Source: Janibacter indicus
GTDB lineage: Bacteria > Actinomycetota > Actinomycetes > Actinomycetales > Dermatophilaceae
Assembly: GCF_900176385.1 (NCBI RefSeq)
Contig: NZ_FWXN01000005.1
Span: 1-64,000 of the forward strand
DNA length: 64,000 nucleotides
Direction of reading: 5' to 3'
Under the pieces are notes generated by a model, which saw nothing but the letters and a program-made list of their open reading frames with translations, was not told the DNA's origin and searched no databases. This document shows, in pieces, positions 1-9,891 of this stretch. Each line of letters begins with the position of its first letter. Positions within the stretch are counted from its first letter, which is position 1. A program made the translations under genes and the position numbers.

Positions 1-125
1 TGTCGGATGCGGCTTCACCAACATGGACAACTACCGAAGGCGCATCATGGTCCACATCGCCCTCACCCGAGGGCAGAGACCAGCAGCATGAAATCAGCAC
101 ACGCCCCGCTCAAATGCGGAGAGCC
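1..125 (+). mobile_element. Right end of an ISL3-family insertion sequence (partial)
   Basis: The window opens inside an insertion sequence. The last codons of a transposase (2-91) are followed by GCTCAAATGCGGAGAGCC at 108-125. Read from the other strand this begins GGCTCTCCGCATTTGA, which fits the GGCTCTT-like terminal repeats of the ISL3 family. The left end lies outside the window, so length and target duplication cannot be checked. The element ends about 35 bp before the UvrA-like gene and marks the left side of a rearranged zone. Confidence 0.6.
2..91 (+). CDS. ISL3-family transposase, C-terminal end (runs in from left edge)
   Basis: Reading frame 2 is open from the window edge to a TGA at 89-91 and encodes 29 residues containing GFTNMDNYRRRIMVH. 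A G-F-x-N-x-x-N-Y-R-x-R-x-x-x-H tail is the usual C-terminus of ISL3 (IS204/IS1096/IS1165-type) transposases. The catalytic DDE residues would lie upstream, outside the window. The inverted repeat 17 bp downstream supports the family call. Whether the full gene is intact is unknown. Confidence 0.55.
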   Translation, partial: VGCGFTNMDNYRRRIMVHIALTRGQRPAA

Positions 126-159
126 CGTAACTCCCGCCCATGGTTGATAACGTTGGCTC

Positions 160-2871
160 ATGACCCCGCCCTCCGCGCAGACTGATGAAAACTCGGCCTT
201 CATTCAACCGGACGTTCGAGTGCGCGGCGCCCGCGAGCACAACCTCAAAAACATCGACCTGTCAATACCGCGTGATGCCATGGTGGTGTTCACCGGCGTC
301 TCTGGCTCGGGCAAGTCCTCGCTGGCCTTCGGCACGCTATATGCGGAGTCCCAGCGACGTTACTTGGAATCGGTTGCACCGTATGCCAGGCGCCTCATCG
401 ACCAGGCGGGAGTCCCCGAGGTGGACTCCATCACCGGAATGCCGCCCGCCGTGGCATTGCAGCAACAACACGGCGGGCGCAGCACCCGGTCAACGGTCGG
501 AAGCATCACGACGCTCTCCAGCCTGGTTCGCATGCTGTACTCCCGCGCGGGTACATATCCGGATGGGCAGCCGATGCTCTATGCAGAGGACTTTTCGACC
601 AATACTGTCGAGGGCGCTTGCCCGGAATGCCACGGAATCGGTCGGGTCTACGACGTGCCAGAGGACACGATGGTCCCCGATCCGACACTGACGATCCGAG
701 AGCGCGCCATCGCCTCGTACCCCACGGCGTGGCATGGGCACCAACTGAGAGATGTCCTCGTCGGGCTTGGTTACGACGTCGACGTGCCGTGGAAGGACCT
801 CCCGAAGAAAGACCGCGACTGGATCCTCTACACGGATGAAACGCCTTACGTTCCCGTTTACTCACGACTCACCCTTGCTGAAGCGCGTGAAGCCATGGAC
901 GCCGGAGTCGAGCCAAGCTATTCCGGAACCTTCGTAGGAGCGCGTCGCTATGTGCTTGACACATTCGCGAATACGAAGAGCAAATCGATGAAACGCCGTG
1001 TTGCTCAGTTCCTCACGTCGGTCCCGTGTCCCGCATGCCATGGCAAACGTTTGAAGCCGGAAGCGCTATCGGTGACTTTTGAGCAGCTCGACATCGCCGA
1101 CTTCTCACAGCTGCCCTTGCATGAAGTCTTGTCTGTCATCGAAGCCGCAGTCGTCGCGGCGGAAAGCGCAACTGACGGTGCCGGTGACGAGTCTCGCTCG
1201 TCGGGTGAGGCCCTGGACGAAGCCCCGCGTCGCGAAGCACACGAAGAGCGCGTGGCAGCCGGAGGGTCAGCCCATTCCGCGGCTTCTGATGTCCGCCGAA
1301 CCCAGAACCAATCGGTCGAAAAGCTGGCCGCAACCGTCCGCTTGGGGACCGGACTCGTCGATCGGATCCGTCCGATCATCGATCTCGGCCTGGGCTACCT
1401 GTCGTTGGATCGCACGTCCCCGACCCTTTCCGGCGGAGAACTTCAGCGTCTGCGTTTGGCAACCCAGCTGACTTCCGAACTTTTCGGCGTCGTCTACGTG
1501 TTGGACGAACCTTCCGCCGGGCTCCATCCGCAAGATGTCAGTGCGCTGTTGGACGTCCTCCAGGGGCTCAAGAAGCGCGGTAACAGCCTCTTCATCGTCG
1601 AGCACTCCGTCGACGTGATGCGGCGTGCGGATTGGCTTGTGGACATCGGGCCCGCCGCAGGTGAACGCGGAGGGCGTGTCATCTACAGCGGCCCGACCGA
1701 AGGACTGGCTGACGTCGAGGAATCCGCCACCCGAGACTACCTCTTCGGCGGCAACGGGCTCCCCCTTCATGAGCCAAGGAAGCCACGCGGGTGGTTGCGT
1801 CTCGAGAAGATCTCGCGCAACAACCTGCGGAGCATCTCCGTCGAGATCCCGTTGGGTGCACTCACAGCAGTCACAGGTGTGTCGGGGTCAGGCAAATCCA
1901 GTCTCGTCAGCCAAGTTCTCCCGACCTTGGTCAGTGAGCATCTCGGACGCCCCATCACAACTGATGAGCCAGTGCCCGACGGCGATGACATGCTGCTTTC
2001 CGATGTTTCCCAGGAGCTCGAGGGTTCTGTCGCGGGTGACCTCACTGGAGTTCGCCGGGTAGTAACCATCGACCAGAAACCGATCGGACGCACACCTCGG
2101 TCGAACGTCGCAACCTACACCGGCATGTTTGACCACGTACGTCGCCGATTCGCCGAGACCCCGGAATCTCGTGCACGCGGCTACAAGCCCGGGAGATTCT
2201 CATTCAACGTCGCCGGCGGCCGTTGCCCGACCTGCGAGGGAGAGGGATCAGTCATGGTTGAGCTGCTCTTTCTCCCTTCCGTGTACACGGAATGCCCGGA
2301 ATGTCATGGCACCCGCTACCAGTCGAGCACTCTCGAGATCCTCTGGCACGGACGCAACATCGCGGAGATCCTCGCTATGAGCGTTGAGGATGCGCACGAA
2401 TTCTTCGAGGGAGAGGCCGACATCATGCGCTCCCTGACCGCGCTCCTCGATGTCGGACTCGGTTACCTACGTCTCGGCCAACCCGCAACCGAGCTCTCTG
2501 GTGGTGAGGCCCAGCGAGTCAAGCTGGCCAGCGAGCTGCAGCGGGCTCAAAGCGGCGACACGCTCTACGTCCTCGATGAACCAACTTCCGGATTGCACTG
2601 CGCCGATACCGACCGGCTCGTAGCTCACCTGCAAACACTCGTGGACGCCGGGAACACCGTGGTCATGGTCGAGCTCGACATGCGAGTCATCGCACAGGCC
2701 GATCACGTCATCGATCTCGGGCCCGGTGCTGGGGGCGACGGCGGACAGGTCGTCGCGGCCGGCACTCCAGCAGAGGTCGCCGGTTCGTCCACGAGCGCTT
2801 CATCACGTTATCTGGCCACTGCGCTCGAAGAGGCTGCTGCCGTCTCGAGGGTGGACACAGTCGTTGCCTGA
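160..2871 (+). CDS. Class II UvrA-like ABC ATPase (UvrA2/DrrC type)
   Basis: A 903-residue cytoplasmic DNA-binding ATPase with two ABC modules. Visible motifs are Walker [10 protein letters not shown] near residues 46-54 and again near 573, signature LSGGELQRL near 423 and LSGGEAQRV near 779, and CxxC zinc-module pairs near 154, 290 and 689. Between the first Walker A half and the first CPECHG there is no room for the UvrB-binding domain of canonical UvrA, which puts it in class II. Family members protect against DNA-damaging drugs or tolerate damage rather than run standard excision repair; that role here is inferred. A low-complexity insert of about 60 residues precedes the first signature motif. 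GC is near 60%, clearly below neighbours, and the gene starts 35 bp after an IS end, suggesting acquisition by transfer. Confidence 0.85.
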   Translation: MTPPSAQTDENSAFIQPDVRVRGAREHNLKNIDLSIPRDAMVVFTGVSGSGKSSLAFGTLYAESQRRYLESVAPYARRLIDQAGVPEVDSITGMPPAVALQQQHGGRSTRSTVGSITTLSSLVRMLYSRAGTYPDGQPMLYAEDFSTNTVEGACPECHGIGRVYDVPEDTMVPDPTLTIRERAIASYPTAWHGHQLRDVLVGLGYDVDVPWKDLPKKDRDWILYTDETPYVPVYSRLTLAEAREAMDAGVEPSYSGTFVGARRYVLDTFANTKSKSMKRRVAQFLTSVPCPACHGKRLKPEALSVTFEQLDIADFSQLPLHEVLSVIEAAVVAAESATDGAGDESRSSGEALDEAPRREAHEERVAAGGSAHSAASDVRRTQNQSVEKLAATVRLGTGLVDRIRPIIDLGLGYLSLDRTSPTLSGGELQRLRLATQLTSELFGVVYVLDEPSAGLHPQDVSALLDVLQGLKKRGNSLFIVEHSVDVMRRADWLVDIGPAAGERGGRVIYSGPTEGLADVEESATRDYLFGGNGLPLHEPRKPRGWLRLEKISRNNLRSISVEIPLGALTAVTGVSGSGKSSLVSQVLPTLVSEHLGRPITTDEPVPDGDDMLLSDVSQELEGSVAGDLTGVRRVVTIDQKPIGRTPRSNVATYTGMFDHVRRRFAETPESRARGYKPGRFSFNVAGGRCPTCEGEGSVMVELLFLPSVYTECPECHGTRYQSSTLEILWHGRNIAEILAMSVEDAHEFFEGEADIMRSLTALLDVGLGYLRLGQPATELSGGEAQRVKLASELQRAQSGDTLYVLDEPTSGLHCADTDRLVAHLQTLVDAGNTVVMVELDMRVIAQADHVIDLGPGAGGDGGQVVAAGTPAEVAGSSTSASSRYLATALEEAAAVSRVDTVVA

Positions 2872-3010
2872 GGCAGTTGCGCGTGTGATGACATCTCGCT
2901 CCGGTCTGTCCATGCTCGCGGCACCGCACGTCCTGCACCTCGCGTGCCGATCGCGCTGACCGGCGACACGCGGGGAACGACGACGAGCGACGCCTATCTC
3001 GTATATGGGT

Positions 3011-3016
3011 TACCGT
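3011..3016 (+). promoter_or_regulatory. Putative -10 element of the murA-like gene (leaderless)
   Basis: TACCGT sits 7 nt before the ATG at 3024. The same hexamer with the same spacing precedes the trkA gene at 16257. With transcription starting about 7 nt after the -10, the message would begin at the start codon. No convincing -35 or Shine-Dalgarno sequence is seen. Confidence 0.4.
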
Positions 3017-3023
3017 GGTTGGT

Positions 3024-4565
3024 ATGTCTGATGACTACCTCGCCCGAATCGGCACGACGATCAAGGAGGCGCGTCACCGCGCTGGCCTGTCCCAAGCCGA
3101 CCTCGCCACCAAGCTCGAGACGAGCCAGAGCGCCGTCGCGCGCATCGAGGCCGGGGGGCAGAACCTCACCCTCGACAGCCTCGCGCGGATCAGCGAAGCG
3201 CTCGACACCGAGCTCGTCGCCCTCACGCGTACCTCGAGCGGCGGCGCCGTGCACCTGAAGATCGAAGGCGGCCGTCGGCTGTCCGGCGCCATCGACGTCA
3301 AGACGAGCAAGAACGCCGCCGTTGCGCTGCTGTGCGCCTCGCTGCTCAACAAGGGGACGACCACCCTGCGCAACCTCGCCCGCATCGAGGAGGTCAACCG
3401 GATCCTCGAGGTCCTCGACTCCATCGGCGTCAAGACGCGCTGGCTGCCCGGCAGCTCCGACCTGGAGATCATCTCCCCGGAGCGGATCAACCTCGACGCC
3501 ATGGACGAGGAGGCCGCGCGACGCACCCGCACGGTCATCATGTTCCTCGGCCCCCTGCTCCACGAGTTCGACAGCTTCCGCCTGCCCTACGCAGGTGGCT
3601 GCGACCTCGGCACGCGCACCGTCGAGCCGCACATGACCTCGCTGACCCACTTCGGCCTCGACGTCGAAGCGACCCACGGCTGGTACGAGGCCAAGGTCGT
3701 CGGGCAGGGCAGCCAGGACAAAACCTTCGTCCTCACCGAGCGCGGCGACACCGTCACGGAGAATGCGCTCATGGCGGCCGCCCGTCACCCGGGCCGCACG
3801 ACGATCCGCAATGCCTCGCCCAACTACATGGTCCAGGACCTGTGCTTCTTCCTCGAGAAGCTCGGCGTCCGCGTCGAGGGCATCGGCACGACCACACTCG
3901 TGGTCACCGGCGTGAGCGAGATCGACGTCGACGTCGAGTACTCGCCGAGCGAGGACCCGATCGAGGCGATGAGCCTGATCGCGGCCGCCGTGGTCACCAA
4001 GTCGGAGATCACCATTTGCCGCTCCCCCATCGAGTTCCTCGAGATCGAGCTGGCGACGCTCACCGGCATGGGCATGCAGTACTCCCTCTCGGAGGAGTAC
4101 CTCGCCCACAACGGCCGCACCCGCTTGGTCGACATCACGACCCATCCCGGGCCGCTCAAGGCATCGATCGACAAGATCCACCCGATGCCCTTCCCGGGCC
4201 TCAACATCGACAACCTGCCCTTCTTTGCGCTCATCGCCAGCTGCGCCGAAGGCACGACGACGATCCACGACTGGGTCTACGACAACCGCGCGATCTATCT
4301 CACCGAACTCAACAAAATCGGTGGCCGGGTCACGCTCATGGACCCCCACCGCGTGCTCGTCGAGGGCCCGGTTCGCTGGCGCGCCAACGAGGTCACCTGC
4401 CCGCCCGCGCTGCGCCCAGGAGTCGTCGTCCTGCTGGCAATGCTCGCCGCCCCGGGCACGTCCTACCTGCGCAACGTCTACGTCATCAACCGTGGTTACG
4501 AGGACCTCGCGGAACGGCTCAACGCACTGGGCGCCAGTGTGCAGCCCTTCCGCGACATCGGCTGA
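3024..4565 (+). CDS. UDP-N-acetylglucosamine 1-carboxyvinyltransferase with N-terminal XRE-type HTH (MurA homologue)
   Basis: 513 residues. The first about 60 form a Cro/C1-type helix-turn-helix (LSQADLATKLETSQSAVARIE). From about residue 75 the protein is an EPSP-synthase-fold MurA, which transfers enolpyruvate from PEP to UDP-GlcNAc in the first committed step of peptidoglycan synthesis. The PEP-binding/fosfomycin-target cysteine is kept in YAGGCDLGTRTVEPH (Cys193). ATG 3024 is preferred over an in-frame GTG at 3015 because of the -10 spacing. The HTH could bind DNA or be a structural add-on; fused forms exist in other actinobacteria as far as I know. It may be a second MurA rather than the housekeeping copy. 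A bidirectional terminator follows. Confidence 0.85.
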   Translation: MSDDYLARIGTTIKEARHRAGLSQADLATKLETSQSAVARIEAGGQNLTLDSLARISEALDTELVALTRTSSGGAVHLKIEGGRRLSGAIDVKTSKNAAVALLCASLLNKGTTTLRNLARIEEVNRILEVLDSIGVKTRWLPGSSDLEIISPERINLDAMDEEAARRTRTVIMFLGPLLHEFDSFRLPYAGGCDLGTRTVEPHMTSLTHFGLDVEATHGWYEAKVVGQGSQDKTFVLTERGDTVTENALMAAARHPGRTTIRNASPNYMVQDLCFFLEKLGVRVEGIGTTTLVVTGVSEIDVDVEYSPSEDPIEAMSLIAAAVVTKSEITICRSPIEFLEIELATLTGMGMQYSLSEEYLAHNGRTRLVDITTHPGPLKASIDKIHPMPFPGLNIDNLPFFALIASCAEGTTTIHDWVYDNRAIYLTELNKIGGRVTLMDPHRVLVEGPVRWRANEVTCPPALRPGVVVLLAMLAAPGTSYLRNVYVINRGYEDLAERLNALGASVQPFRDIG

Positions 4566-4591
4566 CACCCCCGCGGACGACGGTCCACGAC

Positions 4592-4633
4592 GAAGGGGAG
4601 GCCCCACCGGGTGATCCGGTGGGGCCTCCCTTC
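4592..4633. terminator. Bidirectional hairpin terminator
   Basis: An inverted repeat of 18 bp with one bulged G (GAAGGGGAGGCCCCACCGG, 5-nt loop, complement) lies between the convergent ends of the murA-like gene and the GntP remnant. The base of the stem is the CGAAGGGG/CCCTTCG motif that recurs through the window. There is no U-run, as is usual in actinobacteria. Confidence 0.75.
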
Positions 4634-4685
4634 GTGACGGCGCCGGCACGCTTCTCAGGGCGGCGCCTTCGTCACAGGGCCTGCG

Positions 4686-5171
4686 TCAGAAGCTGCCGAA
4701 GAGCGACCCCAGGACGATGATCGTGACCAACGCCAGGACCGGGACCGCGATGGCGACGACCGCGATGTCCTTGTAGGACTGGCGGTGGCTCAGGCCGCAG
4801 ATGGCGAGCAGCGTGATGACGGCGCCGTTGTGCGGCAGGGCGTCGAAGCCACCCGAGGAGATCGCCGTGACGCGGTGGACGAGCTCGAGCGAGATGCCCT
4901 GCTCGACCGCCATCGTCTTGAACTGGTCGCCCAGGGCCTCGAGCGCGATGCTCATGCCGCCGGAGGCCGAACCGGTGATGCCGGCGAGGACGTTGACCGA
5001 CAGGGCCAGCGAGATGAGCGGGTTGCCCGAGACGCCCAGGACGGCGTCCTTGATCGTCGTGAAGGCCGCGAGCGAGCTGATGACCGCCCCGTAGCCGACC
5101 TCGGAGGCGGTGTTGAAGATCGGCAGCAGCGAGCCCATCGTGCCCTCGTTGACCGCACCCTTGATGGCGTG
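4686..5171 (-). pseudogene. GntP-family permease, 3' fragment
   Basis: About 161 codons match the C-terminal third of GntP-family (gluconate/hydroxybutyrate-type) proton symporters: NEGTMGSLLPIFNTASEVGYG, SGNPLISLALSVNVLAGITGSASGGMSI, then SSGGFDALPHNGAVITLLAICGL and a final membrane helix. Full members have about 450-480 residues and 10-12 helices. The frame stays open to 5258, but its first 29 codons show no resemblance to the family, so similarity begins abruptly near 5171. The N-terminal two thirds are missing and no promoter is evident. The adjoining acyltransferase gene ends at 5255, so a deletion or insertion joint lies near 5171-5255. Transport by the fragment is unlikely. Confidence 0.75.
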
Positions 5172-5254
5172 AGTCAACCGGTGGCGGTCATGCCGTGGCG
5201 TGGGTTGTCGCACCACACTTGCCCTCAACTCATGGCTGACGACGACAACATGCC

Positions 5255-7318
5255 TCAATAGCGGTCATAGATCTCGCGCTGGATGAGCGGCGCCAGCGAA
5301 TTGGCATAGGTGCGTGTCAGGTGGTTGTTGTCCCTGTACACCAACGTCCTGCCCGGGAGCGGCGAGCAGGTCCGCTTCCCGCAGAAGGCATCGTCGATCC
5401 GCAGCAGGCGTACTCCGTCGAGACCCTTCAGGGCCTGGGGTTCGGGGCGCGGGATCGAGGACCTGCCGAAGGCGCACTTCCGCGCGTCCTTGGTCTTGAG
5501 CAGGCAGTCCGGGATCTGCTGCGGAGCCTTGGGCCAGTCCTGGATAACGACGACGGGGATGTCTCGCGAGGTGAAGTACTCGATGCTCTTGCGGTACCCC
5601 GCGATGATCCGCGGACGCGAGGTCCTGGCGTCCAGTCGCTCCCCGGTCGACGGATCGATGACCTCCTTCGCGTCGTTCATCGAGCTGGTGAGGACGACGA
5701 CGTCGGGGTCGGCCGCAACGGCGCGCTCGAAGACCGCGGCCTTCCACTCCTCGCACGGGGTGTTGCGGGTCCGGCGTCCGGCGTCGTAGTAGGGCACATC
5801 GGGTATGGGGCAGGCCGGCTTGGACCAGATGTTCAGCCGCCACCCGGCCCGCTGTGCGGCAGGGTCGAGGGCATGCACGATCGAGCCCGCGTGGCTGTCC
5901 CCGAGCAGCACGACACGCTTGTCGCCGTGCGGGTCGCCGCGCAGGCACTCATCGTTGGTCGTGTCGTCGAAGGCCACCGCTGTGCAGCCCGGGGCCCGTG
6001 GGTCATCGCGCAGGTCGAAGAGCGGGTCGACGAGCACCCGGCCGAGGTCGACCTCCTCCCCGTCGGCGTTGAGGACCTTGGTCTCGGACGGCGCCACGCG
6101 CGGGGCGCCCACGGCGACCGCGGACGACCCGACGACGAGAGCCAGACCGAGGGCGATGGATGTGCGGGCGCTGCGAGCCAGTCGAGGCAGGGAGCGCAGC
6201 GGCGTCTCCAGCCAGACGTAGGAGGCCCACGCCGCGACCACGGCCACGGCCACGAGTGCGCTGCGGACGGTCCAGCCGGCGGGGTCGAGGTAGGCGGCAC
6301 CGATGATCAGGACGGGGAAGTGCCACAGGTAGAGCGAGTAGGACAGGTCACCCAGCCACTGCAGCGGTCGCAGCGCGAGGACCGGCCCGAGGAGGTGGCT
6401 CCCTCCGGTGCCGGCGGCGACGAGTGCGCCTGCCCCGAGAGTCGGCACCAGGGCCGCGGTCCCCGGGTAGCTCGATGATCCACCCGTCTCCTCGAGGGAG
6501 AGCACCGCCCACGCGAAGGCTGCCAGCCCGGTGACGGCGAGCAGGTGGCGAACGATGCCGGGCAACCGGCGCACGAGCGGCACTCCTGACGCCAGCAGTG
6601 CGCCCACCGCCAGCTGCCACGCCCGGCTGAAGGTCCCGAAGTAGGCGAGGGGTTGGTTGTCACCCGTCAGCCGGATCGAGTAGAGACACGAGGCCACGAC
6701 GACCACCGCGGCCACGGCGCCGAAGACCCACCGGATGCCCTCCCCCGGGTCGCGCTGCGGTGCGACTCGCCTGACCAGTGAGGCCCCGGCCACGCCGCAT
6801 GCGACGGCGAGGAAGGGCCAGATGACGTAGAACTGCTCCTCCACGGCCAGCGACCAGAAGTGCTGCACGGGACTGACGGCACGATCGGCGGCGAAGTAGT
6901 CGGTCCCTTGGTCGGCGAAGCGCCAGTTTGCCGCGAAGAGCGCCGACCAGACGATGTCGACGGACACCGGCCGGCGCTGGGCGGCTGGCAGGAGGAAGGC
7001 CGAGGCGATGGCCGTCACCACCAGCACGAGGGCCGAGGCGGGCAGGAGCCGCCGGACGCGGCGCGCCCAGAAGTTCGGCAGGGAGACCCGCCCGTGGCGC
7101 TGCCACTCCCGGATGAGCAGCTCGGTGATGAGGAAGCCGGAGAGGACGAAGAAGAGGTCGACCCCGACGAACCCACCGCCCAGCCAGGACACCCCTGCGT
7201 GCGCCAGAACGACCGCGGCGACGGCAAGCGCCCGCAGCCCCTGGATGTCCGTCCGGTGGTGCGAGCCGGCGGTCGACAGACCTGCAGTCCGCGGGGCCTT
7301 CAGGTCGTTGCGCTTCAC
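5255..7318 (-). CDS. OafA/YrhL-type membrane acyltransferase with C-terminal SGNH domain
   Basis: 687 residues from a GTG start. An N-terminal acyltransferase-3 domain of about ten membrane helices begins with HRTDIQGLRALAVAAVVLAHAG and includes FVGVDLFFVLSGFLIT and the WSLAVEEQFYVIWP block. A C-terminal extracytoplasmic SGNH/GDSL-like domain carries GDSHAG near residue 473 and the DxxH pair in DNNHLT near 664. Such proteins move acetyl or similar groups from the cytoplasm to cell-surface glycans; the substrate is unknown. The gene stands alone next to the decayed GntP fragment. An internal ATG or GTG start is possible because the first 20 residues are not conserved. Confidence 0.88.
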   Translation of the reverse strand: MKRNDLKAPRTAGLSTAGSHHRTDIQGLRALAVAAVVLAHAGVSWLGGGFVGVDLFFVLSGFLITELLIREWQRHGRVSLPNFWARRVRRLLPASALVLVVTAIASAFLLPAAQRRPVSVDIVWSALFAANWRFADQGTDYFAADRAVSPVQHFWSLAVEEQFYVIWPFLAVACGVAGASLVRRVAPQRDPGEGIRWVFGAVAAVVVVASCLYSIRLTGDNQPLAYFGTFSRAWQLAVGALLASGVPLVRRLPGIVRHLLAVTGLAAFAWAVLSLEETGGSSSYPGTAALVPTLGAGALVAAGTGGSHLLGPVLALRPLQWLGDLSYSLYLWHFPVLIIGAAYLDPAGWTVRSALVAVAVVAAWASYVWLETPLRSLPRLARSARTSIALGLALVVGSSAVAVGAPRVAPSETKVLNADGEEVDLGRVLVDPLFDLRDDPRAPGCTAVAFDDTTNDECLRGDPHGDKRVVLLGDSHAGSIVHALDPAAQRAGWRLNIWSKPACPIPDVPYYDAGRRTRNTPCEEWKAAVFERAVAADPDVVVLTSSMNDAKEVIDPSTGERLDARTSRPRIIAGYRKSIEYFTSRDIPVVVIQDWPKAPQQIPDCLLKTKDARKCAFGRSSIPRPEPQALKGLDGVRLLRIDDAFCGKRTCSPLPGRTLVYRDNNHLTRTYANSLAPLIQREIYDRY

Positions 7319-7439
7319 CGCTCGTGCTCTCGGTCAGTTGTCGGGTCGTGTGCATGCTGGCACAGCAACGCCGATGCGTACCGGAGCCACTCCGCACCAC
7401 GTCGAAGGGAAGGTTCGCCCCCTTCGCCTCGTGCTCGGG

Positions 7440-9302
7440 TCAGGGGTGCGCGCGCAGCCGCTCGACGATCGGCTCGGGGGTCAGGCCGACGCTCTCGAGC
7501 ACCTGGGCCCGTGAAGCGTGGTCGATGAACTCCTTGGGCAGGCCGAAGCGGTGCACCGGCGCGGCGACCCCCGCCTCGTCGAGGACCCGGGAGACCTCGG
7601 CACCGACGCCACCGGAGACGTTGTTGTCCTCGATGACCGCGACCCGACCGGACCGACGGGCGAGGTCGACGAGCGCCGCCGGCACCGGGAGCACCCAGCG
7701 CGGGTCGACGACGAGAGCCGAGTGGCCCTCTGCCGCAAGCTTTTCGGCGACGGTCGTGGCGGTGCCGGCCATGGAGCCCACGGCGACGAGGAGGATCTCG
7801 GGGTCGACCTCCGGGTCGCCGGCGAGCACGTCGAGCCCGTCGACGACGGCACGCGCCTCGATCGGGTCGGCGACGCTGCCCTTGGGGAAGCGGATGAGCG
7901 TCGGGCCGTCCTCGACGTCGACGGCCTCACGCAGCGCCACCCGGATCTGGTGGCCGTCGCGGGGGGCCGCGAGGCGCAGCCCGGGCACGAGGGAAGCGAG
8001 CGACATGTCCCACATGCCGTGGTGGCTCGCCCCGTCGGGGCCGGTGACCCCGGAGCGGTCGAGGACGAAGGTCACCCCGGCCTTGTGCATGGCGCAGTCC
8101 ATGAGCAGCTGGTCGAAGGCGCGATTCAAGAAGGTCGCGTAGATCGCGACGACCGGGTGCATCCCGGCGAAGGCCAGGCCCGCGGCCATGGTCGTCGCGT
8201 GCTGCTCGGCGATGCCGACGTCGAAGATCCGGTCGGGGTGGGCCTGGGCGAAGGGCTGCAGGCCCACGGGCATCATCATCGCGGCGGTGATCGCCACGAC
8301 GTCGGGGCGCTGCGCCCCCAGGGCGAGCATCTCGTCGCCGAACTCGTCGGTCCACGAACGACCCGCGATCTCCAGCGGCAGCCCGGTCTCGGGGTTGATC
8401 TTGCCGACGGCGTGGAACTGGTCGGCCTCGTCGCCGACCGCGTGCTCGTAGCCGCGCCCCTTCTGCGTGATGACGTGCACGAGGACCGGCCCGCCGAAGG
8501 CCTTGGCGCGGCGCAGCGCCTGCTCGACGCTCGCCTCGTCGTGCCCGTCGACGGGGCCGAGGTACTTGATGCCGAGGTCCTCGAACATCCCCTGCGGGGC
8601 CCAGAAGTCCTTGGCACCCTTCTTCATCGAGTGGAAGGCCTGGTAGGCGGCCCGCCCGACGACCGGCGTGCGGTTGAGCTTGTCCTTGCCCCAGTCGAGC
8701 ACCTGCTCGTACTGACGGTTGGTGCGCAGCATCGCGAGGTGGTCGGCGAGCCCGCCGATCGTCGGCGCGTAGGAGCGCTCGTTGTCGTTGACGACGATGA
8801 CCAGCGGCAGGTCCTTGTCGGCGGCGATGTTGTTGAGCGCCTCCCAGGCCATGCCGCCGGTGAGCGCTCCGTCGCCGATGACGGCGACGGCGTGACGCTC
8901 CTCGCCGCGCAGCCGGTAGCCCTTGGCGATGCCCTCGGCCCACGACAGCGACGTCGACGCGTGGCTGTTCTCCACGACGTCATGCTCGGACTCGGCGCGG
9001 CTCGGGTAGCCCGACAGGCCGCCGCGGGTGCGCAGCGCGCTGAAGTCCTGACGCCCGGTGAGCAGCTTGTGCACGTAGGACTGGTGACCGGTGTCGAAGA
9101 CGACCGTGTCGTCGGGCGAGTCGAAGACCCGGTGCAGGGCGATGGTCAGCTCGACGACCCCGAGGTTGGGCCCGAGGTGCCCGCCACTGCGGGAGACCTC
9201 GGCGACGAGGAAGCTGCGGATCTCCTGCGCGAGGGTGTCGAGCAGCTCCTCCGGGAGCCGCTTGAGGTCGGCGGGAGAGGTGATCGTCTCGAGGACTGCC
9301 AC
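7440..9302 (-). CDS. dxs: 1-deoxy-D-xylulose-5-phosphate synthase
   Basis: 620 residues, normal for the family. The enzyme condenses pyruvate with glyceraldehyde 3-phosphate, using thiamine diphosphate, in the first step of the MEP isoprenoid pathway. Visible blocks are [19 protein letters not shown] and [15 protein letters not shown] in the N-terminal region, the cofactor motif [16 protein letters not shown] near residues 140-155, and the transketolase-like [15 protein letters not shown] and [10 protein letters not shown] blocks. ATG start. A CAGGCTGGG hairpin lies just upstream. The product would feed the polyprenyl synthase at 44.4 kb among other enzymes. Confidence 0.97.
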   Translation of the reverse strand: MAVLETITSPADLKRLPEELLDTLAQEIRSFLVAEVSRSGGHLGPNLGVVELTIALHRVFDSPDDTVVFDTGHQSYVHKLLTGRQDFSALRTRGGLSGYPSRAESEHDVVENSHASTSLSWAEGIAKGYRLRGEERHAVAVIGDGALTGGMAWEALNNIAADKDLPLVIVVNDNERSYAPTIGGLADHLAMLRTNRQYEQVLDWGKDKLNRTPVVGRAAYQAFHSMKKGAKDFWAPQGMFEDLGIKYLGPVDGHDEASVEQALRRAKAFGGPVLVHVITQKGRGYEHAVGDEADQFHAVGKINPETGLPLEIAGRSWTDEFGDEMLALGAQRPDVVAITAAMMMPVGLQPFAQAHPDRIFDVGIAEQHATTMAAGLAFAGMHPVVAIYATFLNRAFDQLLMDCAMHKAGVTFVLDRSGVTGPDGASHHGMWDMSLASLVPGLRLAAPRDGHQIRVALREAVDVEDGPTLIRFPKGSVADPIEARAVVDGLDVLAGDPEVDPEILLVAVGSMAGTATTVAEKLAAEGHSALVVDPRWVLPVPAALVDLARRSGRVAVIEDNNVSGGVGAEVSRVLDEAGVAAPVHRFGLPKEFIDHASRAQVLESVGLTPEPIVERLRAHP

Positions 9303-9348
9303 GCTGGGCTTCCTTCCGGTGTCGGGGACCGCCCGAGTCTACGTCTCG

Positions 9349-9382
9349 CAGGCTGGGTAGTGGCTGTGACCTGCCCAGCCTG
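9349..9382. terminator. Hairpin between the SOS-box gene and dxs
   Basis: CAGGCTGGG at 9349-9357 pairs perfectly with CCCAGCCTG at 9374-9382 across a 16-nt loop. It lies 23 bp downstream of the minus-strand hypothetical gene and 47 bp upstream of the dxs start, so it may end the first transcript or form part of the dxs leader. No U-run is present. Confidence 0.4.
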
Positions 9383-9404
9383 TCACCGCATCGGACGAAG
9401 GGGG

Positions 9405-9848
9405 TCACAACCGGTCGACGAAGACGCTCCCGTCGAGTGCCTCCCGGATGAGCAGGATGCTCCGCTGCGCCGAGCGCAGCCGCAGCCCCTCGTGCTCGAG
9501 GCAGACGAGCAGTGCGTCGACGGTCCCCTCGGGCAGGGCCTCGGCGAGGTCGACCCGCACCGTGCGATAGGCCTGCCGCATCGCCTCGACCTGGGCGGCG
9601 ACGTGCTGCTCGGCGAGCCAGGCCAGTGCCGCCGGGTGCCGCCTCAGGACCGCGTGCCCGCGGTAGTCCGGCGGGCACAGGTCGAGCAGCCACGAGACCG
9701 CAGCCGGCTGCCACCCGCGCACCCCGGGCGGCGGGACCCGGTCCGGCCAGCCCGGCGGTCCCCCCTTCGCCCCGGCCGCGGCCGTGCGCGCACCCGGCGA
9801 CCCGGGCAGCGCCGTGCGCACCGGCGGACGCGCGGACTGATCGAACAC
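9405..9848 (-). CDS. Hypothetical protein with SOS box overlapping its start codon
   Basis: 147 residues, soluble. I do not recognise a named domain. The N-terminal 35 residues are Pro/Ala/Gly rich; the rest is helical with HPAALAWLAEQHVAAQVEAMRQAYRTVR and LVCLEHEGLRLRSAQRSILLIREAL. The GTG at 9848 lies inside a perfect LexA box (9841-9856), so the box would cover the start region and repressor would block it directly. The frame is open further upstream to 9947, but that part runs through a palindromic repeat and is unlikely to be coding. It sits between acnA and dxs, all on the minus strand. Damage induction is inferred from the box only. Confidence 0.6.
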   Translation of the reverse strand: MFDQSARPPVRTALPGSPGARTAAAGAKGGPPGWPDRVPPPGVRGWQPAAVSWLLDLCPPDYRGHAVLRRHPAALAWLAEQHVAAQVEAMRQAYRTVRVDLAEALPEGTVDALLVCLEHEGLRLRSAQRSILLIREALDGSVFVDRL

Positions 9849-9856
9849 GTGTTCGA
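9841..9856. promoter_or_regulatory. LexA (SOS) box
   Basis: TCGAACACGTGTTCGA is a perfect match to the actinobacterial LexA operator TCGAAC-N4-GTTCGA. The chosen GTG start (9848-9846) of the minus-strand hypothetical gene lies within it. The same operator, with ACCT as the spacer, controls the dnaE2 operon at 44253. Confidence 0.85.
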
Positions 9857-9891
9857 GTGTACGTCGTCGAGGTGACGACGCACCACCCTGC

